A program made the position numbers and the translations under genes. From NCBI GenBank assembly GCA_013433145.1, contig CM024175.1, forward strand, positions 10,710,516 to 10,774,515: a stretch of 64,000 nucleotides of DNA, given 5' to 3'. Source of the stretch: Ascaris suum (taxonomy: Eukaryota > Nematoda > Chromadorea > Rhabditida > Ascarididae). Of this stretch, positions 50,101 to 63,983 are shown piece by piece; positions within the stretch are counted from its first letter, which is position 1; each line of letters opens with the position of its first letter. The notes beneath the pieces were generated by a model that ran no database searches, was not told the DNA's origin, and worked only from the letters and a program-made list of their open reading frames with translations.

Positions 50101-51979
50101 TCTATAATAAAATACCAACTAGAAATATTCTTTTTTTTTTTTTAATTTTCATTCTCCAATTTATGCATTGAAAAATTTCGAATTTTCTAAAGTCTTGAAA
50201 AATATAAAATTCATCTTTATTTCTCTCTCTCTCTCTCTTTTTTTCTCTTAAATCACTAAATTTTCTCTTTGATTTTATTTTTGTAACACTTTAAAGAAGT
50301 AAAATTTAATATCAGAAAATTTTTTTCAATATATTAGAAAATATATATATAAAATTTTTTTTCACTGAAATTTCCACTCATTGAATGATAATTCAAACGA
50401 AATGTCTATATTTTTTCTCTTTTGTTTACTAAATCACCTTTATGGAATAATTTTTCAAATAGTTGCATTGAGATGTAGATAATTAATGAATAATGAATAG
50501 TTTTCCTCATTGTAATTTTTATTTTAATATCAATTAACTCTCTATTTTATATTAATCTACCATAAAGTTGTCTACCTATAATAACTACAATAGGAAATAA
50601 ACGTTTGAAGAGATAATAATATTAAATGAATTATTGAACGAAAACGATAAAATATTTCAGCTATTCATATTGTATTCGTTTAAATTTCGTTTATGCTATC
50701 ATCGAATAATTGATTTATTTTTATTGTTATCATCATAATCGTTATCTCTATATGGGTGAATTATACTTTAAATCTATCTTTAAGAAAATATTTCTAATTT
50801 CTATACGAAAAACAATCATTTTTTTTTTAATTTCAAAATTAATTTCTCATAATTGAGGACGTTATTTATGCAAAATTTGATCTTATGCATAAATTTCAAT
50901 GAACATTTTCTCATTTCGAAAAGTTCAAAATTATGCATAAGGACTTGAAACTGTATTACCATCTCTATTACTCTATAAGATGAGTAAACTAAACTGTATT
51001 ACCTGTATAACTAAACTGTATTACCTGATGATAACTAAAATGTATTACCAAACTCTATAACTGTATGATGACTAAAGTGAAAAAAAAAAAAAAAAAAAAA
51101 ACAAATTTTATCCAAACCGCTCACATAAATTTTCCATAGGAGATTTTTCCTTTTATTACCATACGATTGAAGTAAAATCCATTTCAACCAGCTGTAAATA
51201 GCATACTTCTATTTTTTTTCGCACGTTTAATTGCCTATAATCATATTTAGAAATTATGAATCGAAATTAAAGATTCGATGAGTTAATGCGCATAATCTTC
51301 GCTTTGTTGGCTCGATAATTGAGGATCATCGAACAAAAACACAGACAGACAGACACATACATACGCATATTAAAGCATACGCATAACGTTGATAGATTAG
51401 ACTTTGCGAGCGGAATTCATTGTGTGCCACATAGAAAAAACTCTTTCTCGTTTGTTTCTGTCTATCTGTGCATATCTATATTTCAATCATTTCGCATATT
51501 TTACATTTGTTTATCCAATCTTCACAAGACATTACAACTTCATCTAAGCGGAAACGAAAACAATATGAAGAGATATTTATTCATGATGAATGCTTTATTA
51601 ATTAAAATTAAATAATTACATGTTATCTCGGTTATAGTAACTGTTATTGCCTATTATCTTAGCCATAGTATAGATAATGAGTAATGCTGTAGTAGAAAAC
51701 AAAATAATTATAGATTATCAGTTATTTACCTGTTTTTCAGCCCATTGAAGTTTTTGTATTTAATTGGAAATCAGTTGGCTACTTACTCATTATCGAGTTG
51801 ATCATGAAGCCAGTGGAAATTAAATGGCTGCTTTTATTTGCATATTTGTGAGTGGCTTTAGAAAAAGAATTTTTGAATTCTAGAGAATAACAACTGTGAG
51901 GCAATCGAAACTACGCAATGTTAAGGATGGAAGGAGAGATTTTCAACTTATTTGAAAACATCTACTAAATCGAATTGTC

Positions 51980-52084
<105 letters not shown>

Positions 52085-52265
52085 AATTTCTTATACTGTG
52101 ATATAGATATTTCGGACAGAATAAGACCATTTTTGTGATTATCTCCATATTCCTTAAGAAGAAAATGCTATGATCGGAAATAATACTTTAAAAAAAAATT
52201 TTTTTTTTACTTTCTGTATTTTAATAGAACTTTATTCAACAAATTTTTCTCAGATGTAATGAATA

Positions 52266-52415
52266 TTATAGTTTCAAGAGTTCGAGTAACGAACGATTCA
52301 ATGTCGATGGGTGTTGTGTTTGATTAGTTGAGCGCATAAACTTAGAGCTAGCTAGTTCCGGAGGCGACGCTTCTCGCACAAAATTTAAATATTTGCTTTG
52401 CGCAATGAAACGCGC
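52266..52415 (-). CDS. Candidate terminal exon, unknown protein
   Basis: After an acceptor-like GTGAATAG (AG at 52,417-52,416), a phase-0 frame of 49 codons runs to TAA at 52,266. The peptide includes ARFIAQSKYLNFVREASPP and a Ser/Thr/Asn-rich end finishing in NRSLLELLKL. Codon choice looks coding. A segment ending at a donor-like GCG|GTAAAA at 52,952 (containing GFINDQYASFKA) is phase 0 and could be the preceding exon. The gene is unidentified. Confidence 0.4.
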   Translation of the reverse strand, partial: ARFIAQSKYLNFVREASPPELASSKFMRSTNQTQHPSTLNRSLLELLKL

Positions 52416-52951
52416 CTATTCACAAAACGGCACCATCATCACCAAATAGCAGCAGCAGCAGCATTAGCAACGCATATCGATCGCGTTTTGTTGAGGCTCG
52501 TATTTTGCATATTCTAATCCAACAACGCAATAAGCCTATATATTGGTGCTCATTGAGAAATTTCCTAATCTGTAGATTTTTGAAATATTTTATTACTGCT
52601 TTATCTCTCTTTCTCGTTCTATCTCTCTCTCTCTCCTTTCTCCCTTACATATTCCTTGAAATAAATATCTGATAAGGGATATTAGCTTTGAAGCATGTTT
52701 CTTCTGATGATTCGAATTAAAATATCGATGCAATAATGTAAACTAATTGTATATTTCGATTTCGGATACGTTTACAAAAAGAATGGAGTTCATATTGAGA
52801 TAAATCATCAGATGGTATTCGCCTCCAAATTTTATAATTAAATATTATTTTATGCGAAAAGATTTACTAAAGTTTATGTTTGATGTTGTCATAAATGAAG
52901 TAAAACTTTCAACGATTTATCATTCGATTTTTTTTTGTTGTTTTTTTTTAC

Positions 52952-53050
52952 CGCTTTGAAGCTTGCATACTGATCGTTGATGAATCCTTCCTCCTTCACA
53001 TCATTATTTCCGGTTCGAAGAACAAATGGATTGAGTGATATAACGATCGA
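52952..53050 (-). CDS. Candidate internal exon preceding 52.3-kb exon
   Basis: An open minus-strand frame includes IVISLNPFVLRTGNNDVKEE and GFINDQYASFKA and ends at donor-like GTAAAA after 52,952, phase 0. No good acceptor was found at its left (5') side because an in-frame TGA precedes it without an intervening AG near the start, so its 5' limit is uncertain. Confidence 0.25.
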
Positions 53051-55375
53051 TCAAATGATAGCAACGATGTACATGTGTCATATATACATTGATCAAAATT
53101 GCAATTGCCCTCGCTCTTATATGTGTATTCTCAGAAAAAGAAATTTATGCAATTTGCAATAGCTCTCTCTATAAGTCTATTCTATGAAAAAGAAATTTAT
53201 GCAATTTGCAATTCGTTTAGTATCGTATATTATTAGTTGCTGAGGCACAATTCATCTCTATGAATGTGATTATAAACAAATGAATTGTAAATCGATAGAA
53301 ATCAATAAATGATTTTTTTTTTTTGAGAAAGTTCTTTTAAATCGATCGAATAATTATCGATGAATAGAAAATTTAAATTTTTTTTTAAAATTCTCTAATT
53401 TAAATATATTTAAAAAATGACTTTAAAGAAGTGTTCACGTAAAAAAATAAATTATAGTAAATATTATTAGTTTTTTTTTTGGGTATCTTATTGGTCAATA
53501 AAAATGTATAGTTTAAATATAGATCGTATCGTTGTCGAGATCGCTTATTGAATGATTGACTAGCATTTAAATTATCTTCAATTTTTGCTTAATATTTTTA
53601 ATCGACTATCTCATATTTATTCGATACTTTACTTTAAAAAAAAAAAACTTTATTAAGCCAAAGATATTTGAGTTATTTCATTCGATATCTTTGCGAGAAT
53701 ATTGCAATTCAATCGTATAATCTCTTCAAATAGTTTCATAGTGAGAAATCGCTATATTCTTCGTAAAATTATAACACTTGAATTATGTAAATAATGTTTA
53801 TTATTTTATTATAAGGCGCTATAAGGTGTTATACTTTCGTCTACTTTCATTAACGATTGAAATTTCATAACTATTCATGAATAAATTTGCATTTTCCGTT
53901 ATGTTTTTATTTTAATAGTCGAAACGACTACTTCATGAAGATGCTAATATAATATGATTAATTACTATTCATTTTTTTTTTTTTTAAAATTCCACAGTAG
54001 TCAAAATTTGTAATCACTCGATTATTGCACTATAACATAGTAGTAGTACTCTGAGAATATTCCTAACTTCTTTTCTCTAATATTTACCTTTATCATGTTG
54101 TTTCATTCATGACCTATTTATTAATTTAGGTAAAATAAACTTAAGCAGGTAAATAACCTAACAGAAACTTTCAAGTTTTTCATCGTCAAATGAGATTTTC
54201 TTAGCGATGCATCCAATACACAATTTTAAGTGATGCTTATGTCGTATCTAAATGAGGAATGACTTATATGAATACTAGCTTTTAAGGCGAGCATATTTGA
54301 ATCAATTTAGTTTAGAGTGAAGTGCTTAGCTAACATTTTTTTTTTTCTTCTTTTGCATTCAATCAATTTCACTAAAGAGTATCGAATGCTGAAGAAAATT
54401 CTCGAAATTTTCTTCGAATATATTTTTCAAAGAAATATTCAATCAAAATAATTTATTACTGTTATACATATTTTCTATTATAATTTTTTTTTAAATTTTT
54501 ATTTCTTTATTATTGCTATAATTTAATATTTACTTTTCTTCATATTTATTTAATTTTTTTTCTATAATTATAATTTTTTTCCCATTAGAATTTTCTTTTA
54601 GTTTAGTTTATCTTTTTTTTTACTTAAATTTTCTCATAGTTTAATTTGAAGCCACACAAATCAGTGCATTTATTTCCGTTGCAAGGATTTAGAAATCCTA
54701 ATGCAACCTTCTGTGCAATCTCTTAAAAAATTTTCACATTGCGATATTATTTACTTTTTATCGTCATAAAATAGTAACTAATATTAATTATAAATGCAGT
54801 TCTTTTCTGACGATTCATTAATACATAAATATATAGGTGTATAAGTGTAAACTTAGTGCAATTTGATAGATAATTAAGTATGCATACTAAATTGCATCGA
54901 TACGTATAGCTGAACGAAATATACGATGGATTTGCAATGTTTAGCCATCATTAAATAGTGCAGATGTATGCTTGCAATGCTTGCAACAGCTGTGCTCAAT
55001 GGGCAATGTGTATGTGTGTGTGTGTGTGTGTGATTTTTTTTTTGAAGCGTCTCTCTCGACAATTTTTTAACGCTTCATTCTCGATCAACAAATTATGGCC
55101 GAAAACTTTACCAAACAACATTCACTGATTGTCGCTTCCAATTTTAAATATACAGCAACAATCAACCCGTTTCGAGTGCGTTTCAATATCGCACAACATT
55201 TCAAAGACGTCTCATTTTGCATTGTATTCTTCGTTTGCCGGTTTAATGTCTTTTCGATGAAATCTCACTTAATAAAGCATTTTTTGCCGTATTTTCATTA
55301 CATCTTCAATGACTCTCGTCAACTGCTGATCATTTTTCAACAGTGATCATCAACTCAATCGTTTAATGATTGAGT

Positions 55376-55521
<146 letters not shown>

Positions 55522-55778
55522 TATGTATGCATATACGTGTGTATGTATGTACGTATGTATGTATGTGTCTGTGTCTGTGTGTATCTGCATATTTGCAGGT
55601 GTATGTGTTTATATGTGGGTGTGGATGCGTTCGCATTTGAACTATGTGAATGTTTAATTACCATTCATTCAATCGGTTTATTCTTAATTGCTCATCTAAC
55701 TGAATTTACATATTCGACAAAACTTGATCCAGATAACATCGACGTGTTTCTTCGACCAACCAAATATAATATACTGAC

Positions 55779-55884
55779 CACAGGTATGCATTTCTATGCA
55801 AATTTCCTTTCCACATTGAGCAAGACCTTGCATTATCGATCGTTGCAAACCATTCAAATTGCCATCAAAAATCCATTTCAGCAT
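55779..55884 (-). CDS. Candidate first exon; weak RAD9-like N-terminus
   Basis: An ATG at 55,884 lies 11 nt after an acceptor-like AATATAG. The peptide contains [20 protein letters not shown] and ICIE. The pattern of a glycine-asparagine start, an amphipathic helix and a GxExxIE strand recalls the beginning of RAD9/PCNA-like clamp proteins, but this rests on about 30 residues. The donor is probably near 55,779 (GTCAGT), though weak. Downstream frames at 55,100-55,300 could hold further exons but are ambiguous. An overlapping plus-strand frame of 195 codons is partly (TA)n. Confidence 0.25.
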
Positions 55885-57935
55885 TTACCTTGTGTCTATA
55901 TTAGCATTGCCTATTGTCGATGCATCTCATTGGTTACGGAGACCCATCACTAACTCTTTACATAATCTCTAAATGTCGGTCTTGAGTGTTTGCATTCGTG
56001 CACGTTGATAATATTAACAGATGAAAAGCGTATCTATTTTGCGTTTTCCGCTTTCGTTTATCGTTTAGGTGCTTACACGGATTTTAGAGCTAGTTAGTTC
56101 TTGTTATTTTCTTTCTCGTTTAATATTTAATTACAATTACAGGTGGAAATAATTCTTTGCTAAAAAAAACAAACTTATTTGTCCCACTAAATTGCTTTAA
56201 GTTTAGATGTTATGTGTCCCCTTCAAATTCCGCTTATTTAATTTAAAGGTGAGAGCATCATTGCGGTAATCGTTTTATACCTTTTTCCTCTCATATCTTC
56301 GTAACGTACATTTCTTTGTTCTCTGCACATTTTGCAATCGAAATTCTTCTTCTTAGAAAAAAGAAAAAACCCCGACAAATTCATTTGGGACGAAATGTTA
56401 ATAAATTTGCCACCAAATTTTTTGCCGAATTTCTCATTTAAACTATTGGAATGCTCGTATTACTTTATTGCAACACACTTAATATTTGCTTTATTTCTAT
56501 TTATTGATAAAATAATAAATAATACAAATGTATCATTTGTAATATTGTAATACAATTGTAATATTTTTTTTTAAATTTTGCATCACATAGCATAAATTTG
56601 AATTATATTTTTGTATTTATTTATTTATTTATTTCATTTTTCGTTTTCTAAAGTGAAGAAAATTTTTCTTATTTAAATTTTGATTACTCTAAATTATTTG
56701 TATATTTGTTGAAAGATATTTGATTTTGAAAATATCGATAGATGAAGAAATGCAATAGAATTACAACTATGATAATTATTGCGTCATTTCATTCATTTCA
56801 TTGATCAATCGCATAAATTACAACAGAGATAGTGAAATATATAAAATAAATATTTTTATATTTAAGATGATTTTCTTCAAATATTCTAATCGTTTCACAT
56901 AGGAACAAGTTTATTGTATAACTTGCTTTTATAACTTCTAAATATGAACTTACAGTAATAAACAAATAACAATAGTTGTATTAAGTCAAAAGAGTTGTTT
57001 TATTGTAATTCGTTTGGTGGAAAAATGTATGTGAATTTTTTTTTTTTTAGCAGATATAGGAAGTTACGCTATAATGGACATTATATCCACTAAATTCGCC
57101 CTTACAGATTCTCGAATTGAAACGTTCGGATAGACGAATATACATATATGTGGGAAAAGTTATGATGTTGTAATATTGTCATAACATATGCAAATTTTGC
57201 AGAAGCATGAAATATGAAGAAGTTTATGTAGAATAATTGCAAAAAATTAGTGCGGTAATCAGAAGCATTACAGTAATGACTGGACAGTTCAGACGATATG
57301 CAAAACTGATTATCAGTTCATGCAAATTTTAAAAATTGTTCCATTGAAGGCTATCGACACAACGATGTATCGCTTCCTTTCGGAATACAGTAATTTAGTA
57401 TTTCCCATTTGCATATCAAGCTTACCTTACGTTACCTTTGAAACTGCCGTAATAGAAGATTATTTTATGCATTTTATTGGATTTACTTGTTTAAGTAGGT
57501 TTTTGAACAAGTAGGTTTGTACTGCATTTCAGCGCAGAGAAGCATGCGCGGTATCAGTTTTAAGTGAATGCGTGGGTGTGTGTGTCTGTGTGTCTGCGTA
57601 TAAGTATACGTCCGTTTGTATTCATGCATATATGTTTACGTCTGTATGCGTATGTTTGTCAGTGTGTCTGCATCTATGCGTGCATTTGTGCATATAGATG
57701 AATCAGTTGTTATAAACGAGAATAGTGGAAAGAATTAACGCATAGAGAATAGCTCAATACGAATCGTTCATTGAGAGAGCTGAAATATTCTTTGTTTAAT
57801 TAGTGCAACTTGATAAGCACCGAGAGCGGGAAGCAATGACGAGGCAGTCGTTGAGCATAGTGTAGCAAGTGGCACACAAATACACACACAGACACACATA
57901 CACACACATACACACACACACATTCACATACATAC

Positions 57936-58019
57936 GTCGGCAACTCTTTTTGCATAAACATATTTTCATCGGCAATGATGGCATCGAGCAACCAATGAGA
58001 TCGTTGCGATGCATCTATC
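57936..58019 (-). CDS. Candidate internal exon, unknown protein
   Basis: An 84-nt segment is bounded by acceptor-like GCGAATAG and a good donor (CCGAC|GTATGT). It encodes a peptide containing SQRSHWLLDAIIADENMFMQ, entering and leaving in phase 2. A CA/TG microsatellite follows in the presumed intron. No partner exons were proven and no domain was recognised. Confidence 0.35.
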
Positions 58020-59578
58020 CTATTCGCATTTCTTTTATAATTTCAACGTCATTTTATTTTGCTAAATTTCGTCGAATTCATCCCATCTAATCATTTAAAT
58101 ATTTCTCTATAGATTCTATTATCGAAATTTTTAATAATTTATCATTTTATTTCCTCATTATTTCTATTTTATTATTTCTATTAGTCTAACATATTAATAA
58201 TATATAATAAAATATTTTCTTCTTTGAAAAAAAAAAAGAATAAAATTACTTCCGCTAAAGAAATTATTGAATATTTTTTTTGCAATAAAACATTAAAATT
58301 CATTTCAAAAATAAAATCAAATAAACGGTTTTCAATTAATACAATTATATAGTCAAGAGAGCACCAATGACAATAATATTTGCATATTTTGAATGGATAG
58401 AATTTTATGCATATTTGCATAATTAATTTCCTAATGAACCATTGAACTAATGTTCGTGTTTTTTTTTTGCATTTGTAATGTGATCAATGAACATTGCAAA
58501 AAACAAAAACAAAAAAAAAATTAAAAAATCCATAGATTCTACTAATTTACGAATCTTTATTTTTCATTAAATTCTTAATCGAGTTATGCACATCGATCGC
58601 ATTCATTATAATTTACCAGAAATGATAATATTTTCATGTAACACTATTGAATGTACTTTTTGACTGTACTACTAAATGCTTTCAGTTTAAATTCATAGAG
58701 TATAAATTTCAAGCTATAGGTGAATTATGAAGCCATCTTTTCTTGCATTTGCAATATGCGTCCAGCTTAATAGCATCCTTCTCGACCGTTGTTTTTTTTC
58801 AACCATTTTACCTCATTATCTCTATTTCATTATATCTATTAGATTATCTATTTCATTATATCTATTAGATTCATAAGAAATAAGTGCAGAGGGAGGGGGG
58901 AGGGGGGTTAGTGAGAGAGGGATGAGAGGGAAGGAGTGTCAGTTGATGATCGCCTGATGCATTAATGATTTAAAACAACCACTACATAATCACTTATCTC
59001 AATGTTTCAACAACTGCAACTTCATTTTCAAAATATTTTCATTGTTTAAACTCATTTCATTCGTTGATCTAACGCTTAGCTGACCATCGGTCACTTAGTG
59101 TCCATTTCTTAGTCGAAGTAATATTTGGCGATTGCTGCGAGAATTTATGAGAAACGCACGCGCATCAATATTTCAACTTAACAAAAAGAAATAAATTAAC
59201 ATTGAAGAAAATCGATATCGTATGTAAATTTCATTGAAAAATTCTTGTGTATAATTTAATTTGAATGAGTAAGGCATTATTTCCTTCTTGATAATGATAA
59301 TGTATGCCTAGTAAAAAGGTATTTCCCTGAGTTGTAAGTAACCTTTTTCTTGTATATGTTTTCGGTCTATCTCTTTCAAACATTATTAAAGAAAAATACT
59401 TCGATATAATGCGAAATAATTTTTTAATGATAAACTATTTACTGAATGTTTTTGTGGGGCATAGTATATCGCAATGATGACATGTTTCGCCCCAGAAAAA
59501 CGCTCTAAAAGGGAAAAATTATCAGATTTGAAAAGGATGGAGGACATATTTAACATATTTGATAGTATTGATAGTATA

Positions 59579-59700
59579 TCAGTTGAAAGCGAAAATATAA
59601 GATGCTCGGGTACGTCCTAGTGTTCCTTCTGAATCCCTCATATGAGTGGCAGAAGATTCTCCGCTCAAAGGTCTCGAAAGAAGAAGCTGTTGGCAGGTAG
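59579..59700 (-). CDS. Candidate terminal exon, unknown protein
   Basis: After a good acceptor (CAAACTTCAG), a frame entered in phase 1 runs 39 codons to TGA at 59,579. It contains QQLLLSRPLSGESSATHMRD and SEGTLGRTRAS. The Ser/Arg-rich sequence reads as a C-terminal tail. The upstream exon should end in phase 1 and was not found. Confidence 0.35.
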
Positions 59701-60002
59701 CTGAAGTTTGATATTATCTGAATGATACAATGCAGCACTCAATGAGAATAAGAAAATATTCTGAAGTATAGTTCGCTTGTCGTTTCCGATTCTTTATTTA
59801 AACTCTAGATGTGCTCCTATCTGACGCATCAACTGCAATTGCGCTCTAAAAACTATTCGATAGCAATTACGTAATTGGAATGTTTTATGATTATTGAATA
59901 ATTACTTTTAAAATTCTCTTTAATTACCTCAAAAAATTACCTTTGGAAAATATGACCGAATAAGAAATGAAAAATTTAAGTATAAGTATGATTATATTAA
60001 GT

Positions 60003-60064
60003 AATGATCTATAAGTAATTATAAGTAATCTATAAGTAATCTATAAGTAATATATATAAGTGAA
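60003..60064. repeat. ATCTATAAGTAA short tandem repeat
   Basis: Units of about 11-12 bp (TCTATAAGTAA) recur about five times. Confidence 0.85.
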
Positions 60065-61084
60065 TCTATATTAAATCTTATTAAATAATAAAAGCCATCT
60101 CGAGTGGAGTAGTAAAAAATATTTTTATAGAACTTACTTAATGCTATCATTTAAAAAATCATCGAATTTTTGCACAAATATATTCCTTAGAAAATATGAC
60201 TCCATTCATTAACTGGAAATGTTTAATGCTTTAATTGTTTTCATTAATAATTAATTACCATTTATGAGTAACAGATAGAAAGATCTAAACACAATCTACT
60301 GATGAGGATCTATTTATATCCGTTATAATTGATTTATAGCTATTCATAGTTTATAAGTGAGCAATATGAGACCCTCAATGTGGTAATTTTTTTTTTGTTG
60401 CGTCGAATGATATAATTTATTATTATTATTATAGCTTTATTAAAAATCTCCTATGCAACCTTGTAATTACCTCTACTCAAAACTATTTTATTAAAAAAAA
60501 AGACTATAGGAATTTAAATAGAATGAATGGGAGGAGAAACACATTTCGTCTTTCAATATCAAGTTCAGCCCAACCCTTCATAACACTTCTATCCGATCAC
60601 GTAAAAGATAGAAATATATTGTATGAATTTATGTAATCATTTAGGAATAATATTTTAATGCCTCTGAAATTTCCATTGTTTTAGGAAAATATTGATAATT
60701 TTGTTGATGCATATAACGGTTAACATCGCAAAATAGCTGATTAAAATAATTCGATTAGCAATAATAAAAGAATTTAATTGCTCATCATTGAAGGAATGAA
60801 ACAATTTTCCCTATAACTTCGTTACGTAAGCTCTTTAAATATTTTTCCACATGAAACCATCATATAATCATACAGTTCTGCGTTTAAAGACAAAAAAAAA
60901 AAAAAAAAACAAATTAAAGAAAGCGCAAGACTTGTGACATAAATGTGGTTGTGCATGTATTCACTTGACCGACCGGTCCTATAAATTACCAACAAAAGGT
61001 TTAACGCGTCCATAATTAAATTAATCTGGTCCCCTATACAACTCTCTTGTCTTGCAAAATGATGCATTACAAAAAAAAGGAGAA

Positions 61085-61180
61085 AATCCTTTTCTTGCCT
61101 TATTGCGTGGCGTTCATCTACGTTAATTATTGGTATAGGTCGTTTTGTGGCGTGAGTTATACCCAAAGTCTCATTAACCT
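61085..61180 (-). CDS. Candidate exon, unknown protein
   Basis: A minus-strand open frame after GGAGGCAG reads VNETLGITHATKRPIPIIN and on through VDERHAIRQEKDF. A donor-like GTAGAT within it would end the exon at about 61,124. The acceptor lacks a pyrimidine tract. Support is weak, and it is listed because it reads better than its neighbours. Confidence 0.22.
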
Positions 61181-62263
61181 GCCTCCTTTGAAGCTAGTGG
61201 ATAAACGTAAAGACGCAGACATATAGACATGCACACAGACCCGATGGTTCTACAAAGCATTTTGCATTGCAAACTTATGAAATCACGTAACGAATGGAGT
61301 GATTCTTCAAAGAACTCGTACGATATACTCGTTTACATATCGATGCCAACTTCATCACTGAATTTTTCGGTGCAAAAATCAACGTGCAATTTTTTTTTTC
61401 GAATATTAAGGCACCTGTAGATCAGCGTGAAATTTAATATTGAGATTAACCAATGATTTCAATTGTATCTATCAAATTCAGCTTCAGAGGCTGCCAGGTT
61501 GATACTACCCTATAAATGCATATTTACAAATGCTCGGACATAAGATGTCATAATGCAAATTGTAAAATGCAAACTTGTAAAAGCGCACAATATATGCTCA
61601 TTTAATTTGCTACCAACTTCTTTTTGCACAAGATGGCTGTTGGTTGAGAAGATTGAGTACTCGTCTCATATTGGACTGCATCCTTTAAAAAAAAAAGTTT
61701 TTTGATGCCATTGTTGTACAATTTATTTGCATTTGCAAATTATCGGCATAATTTAATTTCATACGAATGCAAATAGAAATGCTAATTCTTTCACTAAATT
61801 TGATATACGAAACGTATAGCAATTCTAATTGAGAAATGCGACATATCGAATCACTAACGCTTACTTATTTGTTTATAATCAAATAGTGTGTGCCAATCGC
61901 TCTCATTGTGCCATTCCATGTAAGCGTTATTTAAATTTAATGTCGACTATTCGCAAAACAATCTTCTCTTTTGCTTCTATTATTCTTTCAAATTTCTTTT
62001 GTTCATTTATTTTTGTTTTGATTCACTTTTATTTCATTTCCGCTTAACTTCAAAAAGTTTTCCTCAAGCGTTATCGTCATAAGGATGAGTTCTTAGAAAT
62101 ATACAATTATTTATCATTTTGTTGGCTTAAATTTAATAACTCACTTAGCGCCTCATTATTCGTTTTTATGAACAATAATTAACGACAATTTTTAGAGCTA
62201 AGAGAATATGTGGCATCAAAATAAAATTCATTAAAATTAGCATTGTGGCAATCGATAGTTAGA

Positions 62264-62336
62264 GGATCGAATCGAACGTATGACTCACCTATGTGCTCAT
62301 CGATCGCCTAAGAGGCAACCGATCCATTTTTTTTTT
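62264..62336 (+). ncRNA. Possible small RNA-like foldback with T10 terminator
   Basis: GGATCG at 62,264-62,269 pairs with CGATCC at 62,320-62,325, enclosing a smaller GCCT-AAG-AGGC stem. A run of ten T follows at 62,327-62,336. The size and closing stem are tRNA-like, but the inner arms do not form a proper cloverleaf. It could be a tRNA relic or chance. Confidence 0.3.
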
Positions 62337-62841
62337 CAAAAGTGGAAATTAAATATACCTTTTTACCTATTGCTAGCAAAAAAAAACCTTTTAATTTAGC
62401 TTAGTTCACTTTTGCTCATTCGAGCGACATAACGATTGAGTGATATCCCCTCTCTATCTCATCATCGATTTTCTGATGTTGCATTAGTCTGGTTTTAAAA
62501 AAAAATTCCATATGGATGCGCTAATATTTTTAGTTTATTGTAATTTCCTCAGGAGGTGTCATATGTATAACTTCTGTTCCTGCAATCTATTTGCTTAAAC
62601 ACAGTCGATATCTATTCAAATCTCCTTCTGAATCCTTTCCGGAAAAAATTCTCCTCGCAATGATGATATGAAAATGAAAATTTGTCGGAGCCACTTCCAT
62701 TCAAATTCATCTTTCTAGAAATATTCATAACAGCAGCCATAACGAATGACAATAATTCTTTAATGACAAGTGTCTACAGTTTACCTGATGGTATCCATGT
62801 GGTTCATCTCTGCCTATGTACACATCAAAAGTATTCAGACC

Positions 62842-62963
62842 TGAGCAAAAACATGAACCATATAAAGCGCTAAAACATCCAAACGCTAGAATATTTGTCA
62901 GGGAAGTGGGCGGTTTCGGGTTCGTCCCCATCTGTAGAGGGTGCTTTCATAGGCTATCATCAG
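62842..62963 (+). CDS. Candidate exon or repeat fragment, unknown
   Basis: The plus strand is bounded by AGTATTCAG and by CATCAG|GTAATA, with an open frame including PEQKHEPYKALKHPNARIFV and FGFVPICRGCF. The opposite strand also has an open frame ending at a donor-like GTAAAC, so orientation is unresolved. GC is higher than around it, which also fits a mobile-element remnant. Confidence 0.25.
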
Positions 62964-63344
62964 GTAATAGTTCATTGGACTCTCAGTCGATCAAAGATGG
63001 TTCTTTTTAGCCTAGGATGCAAGTCAAGAATGGTAGCACAGTTTTATTTGTCCTTGTGGATGCTCTTCTTAGTTTGTTCGTTGTCTGAAGGATATTGCCC
63101 GTTGACCTTTACAGCGCATTGTGACTCTTAGCAGTTTTATATGTTTTGTGCGCTCAGTCCTCATATAAAGCACGAATATGCGAAGGAGTTTCACACGATA
63201 TCCCAGAAAAGCACTTGAATTATCTGCGTTCATCTGTTGCACAACACTTGTGACTGCAGTTTTTTAAGCTAAATTACGACAGTCAGATCACTAATATGGT
63301 ATTCGCTTATGAAGAGTCGGTATTAGCTATCTGGACCCCTCATA

Positions 63345-63377
63345 AGCCAACAAATCGATAGCATAGATTTGTTGGCT
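63345..63377. repeat. Perfect 12-bp inverted repeat
   Basis: AGCCAACAAATC at 63,345-63,356 is mirrored at 63,366-63,377 around a 9-nt loop. Confidence 0.9.
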
Positions 63378-63757
63378 CTTGATCAGCGTCTGAAGGGTAA
63401 AATTTTGTGTCCCACCCCCTCCCCCATCCTTCCCTTCACTTCCACCCACAGGTATCGTTGCAATTAGAGAGATGAAACATAATGAAAACATGAGAATTTC
63501 TGGTATTCTTTGGGATGTATGTAACAGTTTATTTCTTGCTATAATTGCGACGGATGTGAAAACTAACTCTGCAAGTTACTATGTCAGAATATGTCATTCC
63601 AATCATCTCGATTCGAATTTTTGATAAACTCATGTAAATATATCTCCCCATCAGCAGTCTTCATATACCTGCGTCCCTCTGTCGCACACTTCAGAGCTTA
63701 AGGCATCAATGTTGTCTCTCTACATCTTTGGCAGAGTAGTTCCCAGAAAGAGATTGC

Positions 63758-63983
63758 TCTAACTCCAGCTCATTCATACCAGTTGAGAAAAATTACAACG
63801 AAATCGTGAAGGAAGCACTTGTTTTAATTTTTACTATGAAGAAATTTCATCGGGTGATAGGTGTGTAAACTGACGTTGTTCCCCGGTCATCAATCGTTCA
63901 TGCTTTTGAATCGAAGTGTTGTATCTTTAGAAGCGATAACGTTTGTAGGAGACCGAGTGGGGCTCGAGGAGACACGGAGGTAG
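63758..63983 (+). pseudogene. Decayed LTR-retroelement RNase H fragment
   Basis: From 63,758 a frame of 36 codons contains PVEKNYNEIVKEAL followed by LIFTMKKFH and ends in TAA at 63,866. It matches the P-x-E-x-x-Y-x-x-x-x-x-E-A-L...KFH pattern of the RNase H domain next to reverse transcriptase in Ty3/gypsy-type elements. After a frameshift, 63,870-63,983 continues with a stretch where the TDHKxL-type strand would be expected, ending in TAG. The stop, the shift and the altered residues indicate a dead copy. Upstream polymerase and the LTRs were not recognised, and the window ends soon after. Confidence 0.6.
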
